The notes under the pieces were generated by a model. The model was not told the DNA's origin. It worked only from the letters and a program-made list of their open reading frames with translations, and ran no database searches. Of a stretch of DNA of 64,000 bases, positions 23,361-34,926 are shown piece after piece. Within the stretch, counting starts at the first letter, position 1, and every line of letters starts with the position of its first letter. A program made the position numbers and the translations under genes. Source of the stretch: Oenanthe sinensis. Its lineage: Eukaryota > Streptophyta > Magnoliopsida > Apiales > Apiaceae. The stretch covers positions 9,734,001 through 9,798,000 of the forward strand of contig JAPMAC010000221.1 in assembly GCA_028671895.1 (NCBI GenBank), read 5' to 3'.

Positions 23361-24787
23361 TAAATATTTTACTGCATAAAGATGATTAGAACTAAGCAAC
23401 ATTAGGTAAAAGAAGATTGAAAAATATAATGTGATAATGTACTGCTACTAGATATTTCATGCAGAACATAATTTTTTTCTACAGAACATAGCCTCGAAGA
23501 ACACAATATTTTATTGTAAAGAGATTATTATTCAAATTTATTAAATTAGAATATCTATGTTAATTTTTTAGAATAGTGATGGTTAGAGTTACACATACCA
23601 TGTCTGCAAATGCCATGTTTGCCAATCTTATGCTCATGAATGTCATGTCTTCTAATTTAGTTGCACCACATGCTCACATGTCATATGCACAATTTCCATA
23701 CATGTACAATCCATTCTTTGCATATGCAAATATGTACATGCCTAAAATGTCATGAAACATGCCTAAAGCTAATAATTATCCTGTTAGTTAAACTGTTAAG
23801 TCTGAAAATATGCATGATAATTCTGTTATGAGTTCCAAGGTGTCTGAGCCCCAAAAGTCAACTCTCAAAGTTAAAGTGAATTTAAACCCACCAAAACAAA
23901 AGGGAATCAAGGCTCATGCTGCAACTAATAAAAGAGGATCCAAAGCAACTTGGGTACCAAAAACAACTTGATTGTTTTTCATTGTGTGCAGGGATACAAG
24001 AGGAAAAATTTCTGGTATCTAGACAATGGATGTTCTAGACACATGACAAAAAATATGTCCCTACTCACAAAGTTTGTGGAAAAGGTTGGCCCAGGAATTA
24101 CTTTTGGAGATAACAACAAATGTTTTACTCTGGGATATGGCTCTATTGCAAGTGAAAATGTTATCATTGAACATGTAGAAATAGTTGATGGATTGAAGCA
24201 TAATTTGCTGAGCATTAGTCAACTGTGTGATAATGAAAATGGTGTGTGATTTTCAACTGGATCATGCATCATAGCCAACAAAGAATCTGGTGAAATTCTC
24301 TTAAATAGAGGAAGAAAAGGAAATGTCTATGTGGTTGATTTTAATTCTGTGAAGGCAAATTCAATGACATATCTATTAAGCAAAGCCAACATAGATGAAA
24401 GTTGGATTTGGCACAAGAAGCTAGCCCATCTAAATTTCAAAGTCATAAATTAATTGGTTAGAGGCATTTCACAGATGGAATTCACCAAGGATGGACTGTG
24501 TGATGCTTGTCAAAAGGGAAAGCAAACGAAAGCTTCATTCAAGTCAAAGTCAGAATTATCAATTGACAAGCCTTTGGATTTATTGCACGTGAATTTATTT
24601 GGTCTTGTCAACATTATGTCAATTGCCAAAAAGAAATATGCCTTAGTAATTGTGGATGATTTCACAAGATACAAATGGGTACATTTCTTGCATTCCAAGG
24701 ATGAGGCAAGCAAATTTGTTATCAATCATGTGAAGAATGTTGAAAATGGCACTGAATGGAAGGTCAAGAAAATAAGGAGTGACAATG

Positions 24788-26771
24788 TGTTGGTCCCTGA
24801 TATTGTAGAAGGGGGGTTGAATACAATATCTGAAAATTAATCGCGGAATAATTTGAATTAAAAATATTATTTTAATTATTCGCGAAATATTAATTATAAT
24901 GAAATACTGTTCAAGTGAAAGATATAATTTTAACTTGATTAGTATTACACAATTAATATGAAGATTAGACTTTATAACTGATATATTAATCTAGAACGAA
25001 TTCGACATGAAGTGTTCGAGTTTAATCAATTATATTCAAACTTGCACAGAAATCTGTGAATATTACAATGCAGACAAATTTCTGAATTTGAACTGATTTT
25101 CTAACTCTTGATAAGTTGAACAACTGAACTCTTTGACTTTGAGTCTGAGTTTCTTAACCTTATCTCTTTCACCATCTAGTTCTTTACCTAGCAAAGCAAA
25201 CATCTTAGGACAAGAAGGATTTACCTCTATTCCTCTGTCACGGGTGGGAGACAGTGATTCCTCTGATGAAGTCATAAGAGCAAGATTTCCTAGCTCTTCC
25301 TCATCATCGTTATCTGAATCATCCTAGCTTTTGCCTGCTGCTAGATAGGACTTTCCTTGATGCTTTTTCACGAGCGCATCATACTTTTCCTTGAGCTCTT
25401 CGTAAGACTCTCTCTTCTTCCCTTGCTTAGGCTTCTTGCACTCAGTTGCAAAGTGGCCTAGCTCATTACAGTTGAAGCAACGAAACTTGCTTCTATCAAT
25501 TAAGCCGGTCTTGTAGCCGCTTTTCGATATTGCTGTCGAAGAACCTCCTTTTTGGAATCTTCCAAAATTAGGCTTACTTCTGAATGAAGAGTTTCTTCGG
25601 AATCTCATGTTGCCAAACTTCCTGACAACCATAGCTAGAGATTCATCTTCTAGCTGATTTAGTTCTTCCAGTGAGTAGAAATCACCATCTTCTTGTTTGT
25701 CAGCAGTATGTCCAAGTTCTGGAACCACATACTCTGTTGAACTGTTAGAAGGTGCAACAGCCTTCACTTCTTCTTTCTCTGGTGCTTCTACCATTAATGC
25801 CTTGGAGGAACTCAGTACTTTACCTCTTCCGTACATCTCTCTGGTTTGGATTTGTTCCAGCTCATAAGTTTTTAAAACTCCGTAGAGTCTTTCTAGGGTT
25901 ACCTCTTTCATATCCCTAGATTCCCGAATAGCTGCAATCCTGTGTTCCAGATGCTCTGGTAAGGTCAGCAAAAACTTCCTGTTCACCTCTTGGTTCTGAT
26001 AAAACTTTCCATTCATGTTGAGCTCGTTTATCAGTTTGTTTAGTCTCTGAAACACCTCAGAGATACCCTCACCAGGGTTGGATCTAAACTGCTCATATTG
26101 GGTGGTTAGGATCTCCAGTATATTCTCTTTAACTTCTTCAGTTCCCTCATTGATAATTTCAATTGTTTCCCAGATCTGTTTTGCATTCTTGCAATTTACT
26201 ACTTGGTTGTACATGATGTAGTCTAGGGATTCAATTAATATGAGCTTCAGGTTATTATCAAGGGACACAGCTTCTGTTTCCTCATCTGTATAGTCTGCCG
26301 GACTTTTTGGAAACTGTCTGTGGGGAATTACAACCCCATCAACCGTGTGTTCGAGAATAACTGATATAGGGGGTTCAACACCTTTGGCCATGACTAATGC
26401 ATACTTGGGATTTGCAATCCCGATAAACAGTAGCATTTTGTGTTTCCACAAGTTGTAGTGTTCTCTGTCAAATTGTGGAATTTTGATGCTAGTGACTTTC
26501 TGGGTACTCATCTTTAATAAGATTAAAAATTAAGTGTTTCAAAAAAATATTTTAATTTTTGACTTAAAACAATTTTTGATCAAAAATAATTTTTCAGAAA
26601 AAAAATTATTTCGAATAAAAAATTATTTCGAATTTAAAATAATTTTTGAGATCTGAATGAGTTCGCGGAATTTGATTTGGATCTGATATTAACTATATCA
26701 ACCAGCTCTGATACCAATTGTTGGGTCCCGGAAGTATCGTAGAAGGGGGGTTGAATGCGATACTAACAACA
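24788..26771 (-). mobile_element. gag-only non-autonomous Copia element (TR-GAG type), TSD CAATG (copy A only)
   Basis: The insertion runs from TGTTGGTCCC to ACTAACAACA, flanked by CAATG at 24,783-24,787 and 26,772-26,776. Copy B has the uninterrupted integrase at 51,830-51,834. On the minus strand it reads as a 53-base LTR tail (26,771-26,719, ending GGGACCCAACA), a Met-tRNA primer site ATTGGTATCAGAGCTGG (about 26,718-26,702), a leader, a long gag frame, and then LTR-like DNA ending GGGACCAACA. No pol is present. The two end regions are clearly not identical, and the right-hand LTR is very short, which is unusual for an insertion younger than the duplication. Movement must have used enzymes from another element. 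Confidence 0.82.
25324..26511 (-). CDS. Copia gag protein of the nested element (395 residues, open)
   Basis: This is an uninterrupted gag frame starting MSTQKVTSIKIPQFDREHYN, 190 bases after the primer site. It has the copia gag region (LPEHLEHRIAAIRESRDMKE) and an intact CCHC zinc knuckle CFNCNELGHFATEC near residue 350, which binds the RNA genome. It is about as long as copia gag domains. The frame stops at TAG 25,324-25,326 in ...LAAGKS. In the same phase the reading continues with DDSDNDDEEELGNLALM to 25,063, where the relative at 6.97 kb has CWEDSDEEEE, so the stop probably replaced a Trp codon. The family function is particle formation. It is the only retroelement ORF in the window that is intact over its domain. 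Confidence 0.85.
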   Translation of the reverse strand: MSTQKVTSIKIPQFDREHYNLWKHKMLLFIGIANPKYALVMAKGVEPPISVILEHTVDGVVIPHRQFPKSPADYTDEETEAVSLDNNLKLILIESLDYIMYNQVVNCKNAKQIWETIEIINEGTEEVKENILEILTTQYEQFRSNPGEGISEVFQRLNKLINELNMNGKFYQNQEVNRKFLLTLPEHLEHRIAAIRESRDMKEVTLERLYGVLKTYELEQIQTREMYGRGKVLSSSKALMVEAPEKEEVKAVAPSNSSTEYVVPELGHTADKQEDGDFYSLEELNQLEDESLAMVVRKFGNMRFRRNSSFRSKPNFGRFQKGGSSTAISKSGYKTGLIDRSKFRCFNCNELGHFATECKKPKQGKKRESYEELKEKYDALVKKHQGKSYLAAGKS

Positions 26772-29360
26772 CAATGGTACTGAGTTTAAGAATGCAACAA
26801 TGACAGAATTCTGTGAAGAAAAAGGTATCACTCATCACTTCTCCGCTCCTAGAACTCCCCAACAGAATGGAGTTGTTGAAAGGAAAAACAGAACCTTGAT
26901 TGAAGCTGCCAGAACTATGTTGGAATAAGCCAAATTACCTATATATTTCTGGGAAGAAGCAATTAATATTGCATGCTACATTCAGAATATCTCCATTGTC
27001 AATCAACTACAAGCCAAAACTCCATACCAATTGATGAAGAAAGACAAGAAGCCAACTTTAAATTTTCTTCATGTCTTTGGCTGCAAATGTTTTGTCCTAA
27101 GGAATCAAGGTAAAAATTTGGGAAAGTTTGAAACTAAGGTTGATGAGGCAATATTTGTTGGATATGGAATAGCAACCAAGGCTTACAGAGTCTACAATCT
27201 TAGATTACACATTGTTATGGAATCTATGCATGTAGTCTTTGATGACAAGAAAAATCAAAGGCTATTTGATGAAGGATACCATGACTCTTTGCATTTTGAG
27301 AATGAATCAACTGGTAATGGTGAAGAAAATTATCATGAAGTGAAAATTTCAAGAAATCAAGTACCCAGAAATTCCTCATCAATTGATGTCAATACACCAA
27401 CAGATAACTTATCAGTTGATGCTCATCAATCGACTGATAATACATCAATTGCTAACCAATCAATGGATAATAACTCTGCTCAACAATCTTCAAGTAGGGT
27501 GTCCATATCAGGGGGAGGGTTCTCAACCACTCAATTACATCACAATGATCATAACAATGTTAATGATCATGAAACATCATCCTCAAGGACAAATTTACCT
27601 CCACAAAGGAAATGAACCAAAAGTCACCCTTTTGAGTTGATTATTGGAAATGCAAATGATGGTGTCAAAACTAGAAGTGCAACTCAGAATGAATACTTGT
27701 ATAACAGCTTCTTGTCTCAAAAAGAACCAAAAAGGATTGAAGAAGCCTTGAATGGTCCTGATTGGGTAATTGCTATGCAAAAAGAGTTGAATTAGTTTAA
27801 AAGAAACAAGGTATTAAAGCTGGTGCCCAAATAAAAGAACAAATTTGTTATTGGTACAAAATAGGTATTCAGGAATAAAATGGATGAAACTGGTACAATA
27901 ACAAGAAACAAGGTAAGGTTAGTGGCAAAGTGCTACTCATAATAAGAAGACATAGATTTTGATGAGACATTTGCACCTGTTGCAAGATTGGAATCTATCA
28001 GAATCTTTCTAGCATATACTGCTCATGCCAATTTTAAGGTGTATCATATGGATGTAAAAAGTGTTTTTCTCAATGGAGAATTAGAAAAAGAAGTATATGT
28101 GGAACAACCACCTGGTTTTATGGATCATGTTCATCCTGGATTTGTGTATTATCTTCTTAAAGCACTGTATGGTTTGAAACAAGCACCTAGAGCCTGATAT
28201 GACACACTTTCCAAATTCTTGATTGAGAATCACTTCACAAGATGTACTGTTGATAAGACTCTCTTTCATAGAAATGTTAATGGTTCTATTATTCTTGTTC
28301 AAATCTATGTAGATGACATTATTTTTGGCTCAATTGATGAGAAAATTTGTCAAAACTTTGTCAAGTTGATGCAGAGTAAATATGAAATGAGCATGATGGG
28401 AGAACTTACCTATTTTCTTGGTTTGCAAGTCTAACAAGTTAAAGATGGTATTTTCATAAATCAAACCAAATATATTTCTGACTTATTAAGGAAATTTGAT
28501 TTAAGTGAATGTTCTTCTGCAAAAAATCGCATGACCACTGCAACTAAATTTGAATTGAATATTAAGGAAGCTAAACTGGACATTTCAAGTTATAGAGGCA
28601 TGGTTGGCTTATTGTTATATTTAACTGCAAGTAGGTCAGACATAGTATTTGCTACATGTCTTTATGCTAGGTTTCAGGCTGATCCTAGAGAGTCTCATTT
28701 GATTGCTATAAAAAGTATATTCAGATATCTCAAAGGAACACCAAATTTTGGAATTTGGTATCCTAGAGACTCTGAATTTGATCTAATTGGTTATTCAGAT
28801 GCAGACTATGCATGTTACAAAATTGACAGAAAAAGTACTACAGACACTTGTCAATTTCTAAGAAACAAACTTGTTTCATGGTTTAGCAAAAAATAAAATT
28901 TAGTATATACATCCACTGCAGAAGCTGAATATATTATTGCTGGAAGTTGTTGTGCACACGTGTTATGGATGAGGAATCAATTGTTTGACTATGGATTTAA
29001 CTTGAATAAAATTCCAATATTCTGTGACAACACAAGTGCAATTGCCATTACTGAAAATCTAGTTCAACATTCAAGGACCAAACACATTGACATAAGATAT
29101 CATTTCATGAGGGAACATGTAATGAATAGTACTGTTGAATTACATTTTGTCCCTAGTGAAAGACAACTTGCAGACATTTTTACCAAACCATTAGATGAAT
29201 CTACTTTCAATAGATTGGTTTGTGATTTAGGTATGCTTAATTATGATTAATCTTTTAAATGTCTTAAAAGTTATTTTCTTTTGTGATATTTAAGCTGTAG
29301 CCATTGATTATGATAATCTGTTGATTTTTCCATAATCAATTGATGAGCATTTTACATATC

Positions 29361-29545
29361 AATGGATATTTTTAAGCTATAGACAGATAAATATATCAAT
29401 TGATAATATATTTGTTTATCGATGGATATTTTTAAGCTATCGACAGATAAATATATCAATTGATGGATATTTGTTTATCGATGAATATTTTTAAGTTATC
29501 GACAGATAAATATATCAATTGATGATATATTTGTTTATCTATGGA
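29361..29545 (+). repeat. three tandem units of about 60 bp after the Copia pol (copy A)
   Basis: Units starting at about 29,362, 29,422 and 29,481 share ATGGATATTTTTAAGCTAT, then CGACAGATAAATATATCAA and a TTGTTTATCG end, and a partial fourth unit begins near 29,541. They are built from ATCAATTGAT and TATCGATGG motifs, which also recur singly up to about 29,770 and in the integrase-RT linker at 27,379-27,470. Copy B has the same array at about 54,420-54,601. Confidence 0.8.
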
Positions 29546-29991
29546 TAGTAGTACCTGTCGATCAATAAGTTAGTTATCAATCGATGACCTGGTTAGAGTC
29601 CATGTCATTAATCGACCTGTACAATATCTAGTCGTTAATTATATATTTTATCAATTGATTAATACATACATCCATGTATGTATAATAGTTGATTGTCAAA
29701 ATTGGTAATTTCTACTTTTCACTTTTTAATCCAACAGTCAATTGAGTTCTATTTTGAAAAAATAATCGATTGAGTCACCAGTTTTTCTTCAAAAATATAA
29801 ATGATGACATTAACTGTTATACTGATATTTAAATAAGCTTGCTGGAATACTCTATTTTCCTGTTTTCAATAAGCTAATACCTGCAAAACAATGTTAGTAC
29901 ACAACTTGCTATTTTATATCAAACACAAGTTTTCAGCTTGCTATCAGTGATCATCAAAATTCAAAGGATTTCAAACCATGGAAACTTCTTA

Positions 29992-30308
29992 TGTTGTATT
30001 TGGTCGGGTAGTGGAAATGAAATGAATAAAATTAAAAAGAAATAATGGAGACGGGAGAAAAAAATTGAAAAAAAACAAGTTGATTTGCATTTTTTATTAT
30101 AAAAAATGCAAAGAAACTAAATATTTTGTGAAATGGAGTATCTCTTCCCATCAATTGGGGCTTAAACTTTGGATTAGTTTGTTAGCATTGAAATGAAGTA
30201 ACAATATTTTATAGCATTTACCCATATTATAATTCAAATTTCATTCAATTCCTCCCGCCAAACACAATACTAGTGGAATAGTATTATTCACCCCCGTCAA
30301 ATACAACA
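29992..30308. mobile_element. Tourist/Harbinger-like MITE, TSD TTA (copy A)
   Basis: The ends are TGTTGTATTTGGTCGGG and CCCCCGTCAAATACAACA, inverted repeats with one or two mismatches, flanked by TTA at 29,989-29,991 and 30,309-30,311. It is 317 bp long and AT-rich, with no reading frame. A second, internal copy of the right-end motif (CCTCCCGCCAAACACAATAC) starts about 60 bases before the right end. Confidence 0.8.
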
Positions 30309-30311
30309 TTA

Positions 30312-33160
30312 ATGGAACAAGTTGCCTTGTCACATATTTCACTGTGTATAGTGTAGCAGTTAGATGTGACGAATTCAGTTTAAAATGTACCAACGATGTG
30401 GTATAGTAAGCCGAAGATCTTGTTTGGGATGTGCAACAATCGCTGGGCTAATATTAATATAATATAAATCCAGTAATTGATTTTCTGAATCTCTAGTTCA
30501 AAGGTTATCAATAGGTATACTTATATCCACTACATGTATAGGAGTGGCAGACATACCTGTCGCAAGACCAAACATGTCGTCGACAACATTGATAATACAA
30601 CTTCAAAGATAACAGTGCTTTTTGAGTACTGGGATATCAGTACTTGAAATATACTGCACAAAGTGATACTATGCCTCCAGAATATATAGTTCAGTCGTAG
30701 TACATTTTGAAGTAACTATGATACATATAATGTATGTTCGATACATCTTTAGGCGTGGCACACATACTTGTAGCAAGACCAACATGGCTGCAGCAACATT
30801 GATAATACAACTTCAAAGACGCCAAACTAGAAATGCAAATGGGCTAAAATTCCATTATCCTCTCTGTTTTGCAGTAAACTTCACCATTGTTTCTGTAGCT
30901 TATTCAGTGATCAACATTTTAATTTCCTCCACGGGAGTTGGGAGCTGCCAAAAGAAAAGATACATTTGGTAAGGATTACTTCAAATAATACTAAATACTT
31001 TCCCCAAAAATGGTTACTTGAAAATAACTTTTTTCAAGATACAGTGTGTACGTGGGTGTGCATGCATTGTGTGTGGAAGCCCGCACAGCTCTGTGAGGAA
31101 CATGTTAATTGTACAGATTACGGAACCTACAAGAAGAAACATACTCTGAAGACAAAAATAGCTACCAAGTTACGTTATTCAAGCAAAAACGTAGAGCGAC
31201 ACACATATAAGCCACATATTCTGCCAAGAGGGTAGTTAAGCTTTGTATCTACATTTTAAAGAAAAATAGAAAAACAAAGTTCTCGCTGATCCAAAGTTCA
31301 GTGCATTGGATATATATAATAACACTAGCATCAAATTGTGGAATTCTATTCTGATGAAAACTTTCAGCAGAACTTACCCAAATTCTGCTAAAAGCAATGT
31401 CAACAAAACAGACATGACCAAAGATATAAAAATAAAAATAAGGAAAAATATGCTCTAAGATTTAACTTCTTATATATTCTCTTTTAATGAAATATGCAAG
31501 ATAGTAAATATATCTACAATCGACCAACCGTTTCACATAGCCACATAATCTCTGATGTAGTAAAATGTCAATCTAAACCTCACTACAAGCCCTCTCACAC
31601 TTCCAATGGCCCAGACCCCCAACTTACAATTACTCGATGCACTTTTCAAGTAACACAATCTCTCTCAAAGAATAGATAGGCAGGCAGCTAACAAACACCC
31701 TCGGACAGAATGCACTGTGTGGAATAATAAAGTGAGAAGAAAACAGAGAACACTAGAAGCATTGGACTATGACCTTGCTAATAATATGATATGTTGGCAA
31801 AGCATAATGTTAATCCTAATGGAAGTTTCTAGAGCCTAATAATTAATTACGTTTTTTTGCTGAGCTAATAAATGAAATTTTACACATTGCCCATCCCTCG
31901 AGAATACTTAATTTACTCTAATAGTTGTTTGACGGTCATCCTTCAAGTTCAAATATATAATTTTAGGACTACATATTCAATGTTACAAGGAACACGGAAC
32001 GTGGTCAAGAATCTCGAACCAGATCGTTCGTTTCGGAACGTGGCTCGCTTTCGACCCAAATCGCCCGGATTCACACTCCAGGTCGTAGATTCCGGCGACT
32101 GATAAATTTGGCGACCTAACAGCTTTTAGAAGAGAAGAAGAAACGAAGAAGAATGAAGAAGCATGTGTAAAGAAGATGTGATACAGATACAAGATACAAG
32201 AATGAGAAGAGGGAGGAGAAGAGGGAAGAAGGTGCCTCGATAATTGTGAAACACATCAGTATTATGAATTGAATAATCAATATTGTATAGTACTTTGTTT
32301 TGACAAATAGTCAATACTTTCCATTCATAATACTTTTTCTTAAGAGATTACTTTTTTTAATCTTTGGGTAGTACACAACTATTGTAGCGTTTTTAGTTCT
32401 TTCAAAATTAATAAAACTTTATTAAGTTTTTTATTTATATTTAATTAAAAATTACTTTATATATGTCTAACATTATAAATTATATCAATTTATATATTCA
32501 TCTTTTATATGTCACTGCTAGTGACTGGTGTTCTAGTGCTATATAGAAATTGTTTTTATTTAAAGTTTTAGATAAAAAGTTCTTATCATTAAAAATATAT
32601 ATTATAGTGTGTTTAAAAATATATGAAGTGTAGTTAGCAAATATATATATATATATATATGAAGTGTGAACTTTGGAATATAAATGTTTGATTTGATTAT
32701 GACTTTTGAAGAAATTATGAATTTTAATTGTTTGATTAGGTTGGATTATGTTTCTAAAAATGCTATAATATCAAATTTTATGGCAGTCACATATTTTTTT
32801 CGTACCCATACGTTCCTTCGTACCTGAACGTTCCATCGTAGCGGATACACCTAATGTTACAATGTTATATTTCACGTATCCGTTTTCGTACCGTATTTCG
32901 CATCGTACCCCGTCCCATGTAAGATTGTTGCACATTTCTCTTCCATCAATCTTCATATACTCAATAGTCAAACATCTCAAGAATCAAGAAAGAAAATGTT
33001 ACAATGACAAAATTAAACATTTCTTCCATTTATCATGTCTAAAGGAGTCCTTTTCTATATTCAAGTCAAGGCAACAAGTACTAAAATATTGAAGCTGTCA
33101 GAATACTGAAAATGTAAAATCTTCCTATAATTTAAAAGTACAAATAACTACTCTCATTTA
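30312..33160. other. intergenic DNA with a partial direct repeat (copy A)
   Basis: No gene is recognised. A segment of about 69 bases at 30,541-30,609 (AGGAGTGGCAGACATACCTG...) is repeated with changes at 30,751-30,819 (AGGCGTGGCACACATACTTG...). Small frames such as 30,718-30,972 are preserved in copy B, but the copies are too similar for this to mean selection. The 62 bases 30,388-30,449 are missing in copy B, replaced by the pararetroviral insertion. A TA run of 20 bases lies at 32,641-32,660. CGTACC-rich DNA at about 32,800-32,920 looks repeat-derived. Confidence 0.5.
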
Positions 33161-33559
33161 GGGCCCATTTGGTTAAGGATAATAAGTAAAGGGAAAGGGA
33201 AATAATAAGACTCATTCCCTTTGTTGTTGTTTGTTTTACAAAAATAATCATTCCTTTGACCCTTTTAAGTTTTGGGTTTACCCAAAAGTCTTCCACTCTC
33301 ATTCCCCGTATTTCATTTCCCTTTCTCTTATCACTTTTTCTCTCTCATGCGCCCACCCACTTCCAACCCCCATGTAATTATATTCTATATCAATACCAAA
33401 AATAATAATTTGTTTGAAATAATTTATTAAAAATAATTATTTATTTTATTTATGGATTAAAACCAAACAAGGAAAGGAATTGAAGGTCATTCTTTTCCTT
33501 TCTCTTTAATTCCCTTTCTAAACCCCATTCTCTTTCCCCAATGTAAACCAAACGGCCCC
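33161..33559. mobile_element. Tourist/Harbinger-like MITE, TSD TTA (copy A)
   Basis: It begins GGGCCCATTTGGTT and ends AACCAAACGGCCCC, an inverted pair with two mismatches, and is flanked by TTA at 33,158-33,160 and 33,560-33,562. It is 399 bp long with no frame. The GGGCC...TTTGG ends and TTA target are those of plant Tourist-like elements. Confidence 0.88.
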
Positions 33560-34107
33560 TTATATTATTCAGTCCCAACTGCTTCTACTATGCACAGGAT
33601 ATGCACACAGGAATCCATGGACTTGTTTGTCACTTTAATATATCAAGTGTTCCACAAAAATAATCGCATATTTTCTTTTTAAAGTCAAATCCCAGTATCA
33701 TTTAATCTAAAATAAAGTTCTCCAGATATATTTTCAAGAACAAATTTTGCAAACAGTAGCAAGTTTGAGATAGATCACACATTTTATACATTAAACTCTA
33801 ACTTCATATTTAAAATTTAGGATCTTCCAAAGAGACTTAAAAACAAAACAAAAAAAAAATCATTGTCTTTAGTAAATTAGAGGAGCAAAACTAATAAATT
33901 ATCAGGAATGTTGGAAGATTATAGTATACAGTAGACAGAAAGACGACCCATCTGACTGACACAAGATTCACACGATGAATTTGCTAAATTAGCCGAGCCT
34001 AACTAAATGTCGTTTGACAATGATAAATCACCCTTTATAAACCGGAAAGATGTGATACACATGTCTTTTGTATTTTTCGAGAAATGTACAAGATCTCATA
34101 TGAGCAT

Positions 34108-34926
34108 TTAATCGTAATTGGACCCTTCCTCAGTTCCTCCATGGTCCTTTGGTCCCTACTACAAAGAATTGTGGTATTAATAGCAAACCTATTAACAAGT
34201 TATCACTCACCAACCGGTCAAACACCACCCAATTTCGTACAACATTATACACATTAATTCCTCTACAATAAAATCCCTCAATACTAAAACCCCTCTCCTC
34301 TCAGTAATTATACATCGCAAGTTCAAACAAAACACACGTAAATATTTAAATTTCTGTAATCGACCATAACAAAAAACCCGAAAACACAAAACAAGGACTA
34401 ATACCAAAAAAAAGCAGTAACATATATATACCTGAAGAACCCTTTTCCATGACTGATGATCTGAACCAGCAACAGTAACTTTATCACCACAAGCATGAAC
34501 AGTTTCAAACTGACCCACGTCAAGTTTCTTATTAATCAACCCAACCTGAAAATAAATATTATCAGATGGTGGCAAATCAACTTTAATCTCATCAACCCCA
34601 AACCACAAAAAGAATCTCCTCACTTGAATCCCATCAAGATTACTAATTGACCCATATTTCAAAGTCCCGGTAATCTTCTTTTCATAATAAACCTTATATT
34701 CAAAGTCAATATAACAAGTCTTTTCTAGCTCAACTACAAAGCTACCATCTTCATCAAGAGAATAAGACTTAACATTGTCTGGTAAAAGACCACTTGGGAG
34801 CCCAAATTTAGGTAGGAGTTCATAGACTGATGGTGGGTTGGTGGAGATTGAATGGGTTGTGAGAAGAGTGATGATGATGATGAGGAGGTGAAATAGAAGA
34901 TGGGTCTTTTGGGTTGGTGTAGCCAT
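34108..34926 (-). CDS. DUF538 family protein, two exons (copy A)
   Basis: Exon 1 (34,926-34,432) encodes 165 residues: a hydrophobic N-terminal signal region (HLLFHLLIIIITLLTTHSIS) and the DUF538 domain (VYELLPKFGLPSGLLPDNV, CYIDFEYKVYYEKKITGTL, LDGIQVRRFFLWF, HACGDKVTV), ending SWKRVLQ at a CAG|GTATAT donor. I infer exon 2 at 34,155-34,108, after the acceptor TTTGTAGTAG, giving GPKDHGGTEEGSNYD and a stop, for 180 residues in total. The intron is 276 bp. If the intron is retained, the frame stays open for another 74 codons to 34,207. The family is plant-specific and likely secreted, with uncertain function (SVB is an Arabidopsis member). Exon 1 is certain; the exon 2 choice is moderately supported. 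Confidence 0.8.

Larger units (their letters stand above)
23579..29250 (+). pseudogene. decayed Copia gag-end/pol (copy A), split by a nested insertion
   Basis: Recognisable in order are a His/Met-rich gag-end segment (23,579), protease (YLDNGCSRHMT near 24,020), the pre-integrase region (SWIWHKKLAHLNFK near 24,400), integrase (LLHVNLFGLVN, then VVERKNRTLIEA at 26,870), reverse transcriptase (VEQPPGFMDH, KALYGLKQAPRA, an intact YVDD near 28,306) and RNase H (YSDADYACYKID, STAEAEY, DIFTKPLDESTFN). The final stop is at 29,248-29,250. The gag-only element at 24,788-26,771 splits the integrase core. Many stops are shared with copy B, so decay began before the duplication. No LTRs or primer site could be identified. 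It is a different subfamily from the 14-kb element. Confidence 0.88.

Noticed and set aside
30718..31235. Two small plus-strand frames kept in both copies
   Set aside because: They match no family I know, and the copies are so alike that preservation is no evidence of coding function.
32794..32920. CGTACC-rich segment as a possible exon
   Set aside because: It has no sustained frame on either strand and looks like a degenerate repeat.
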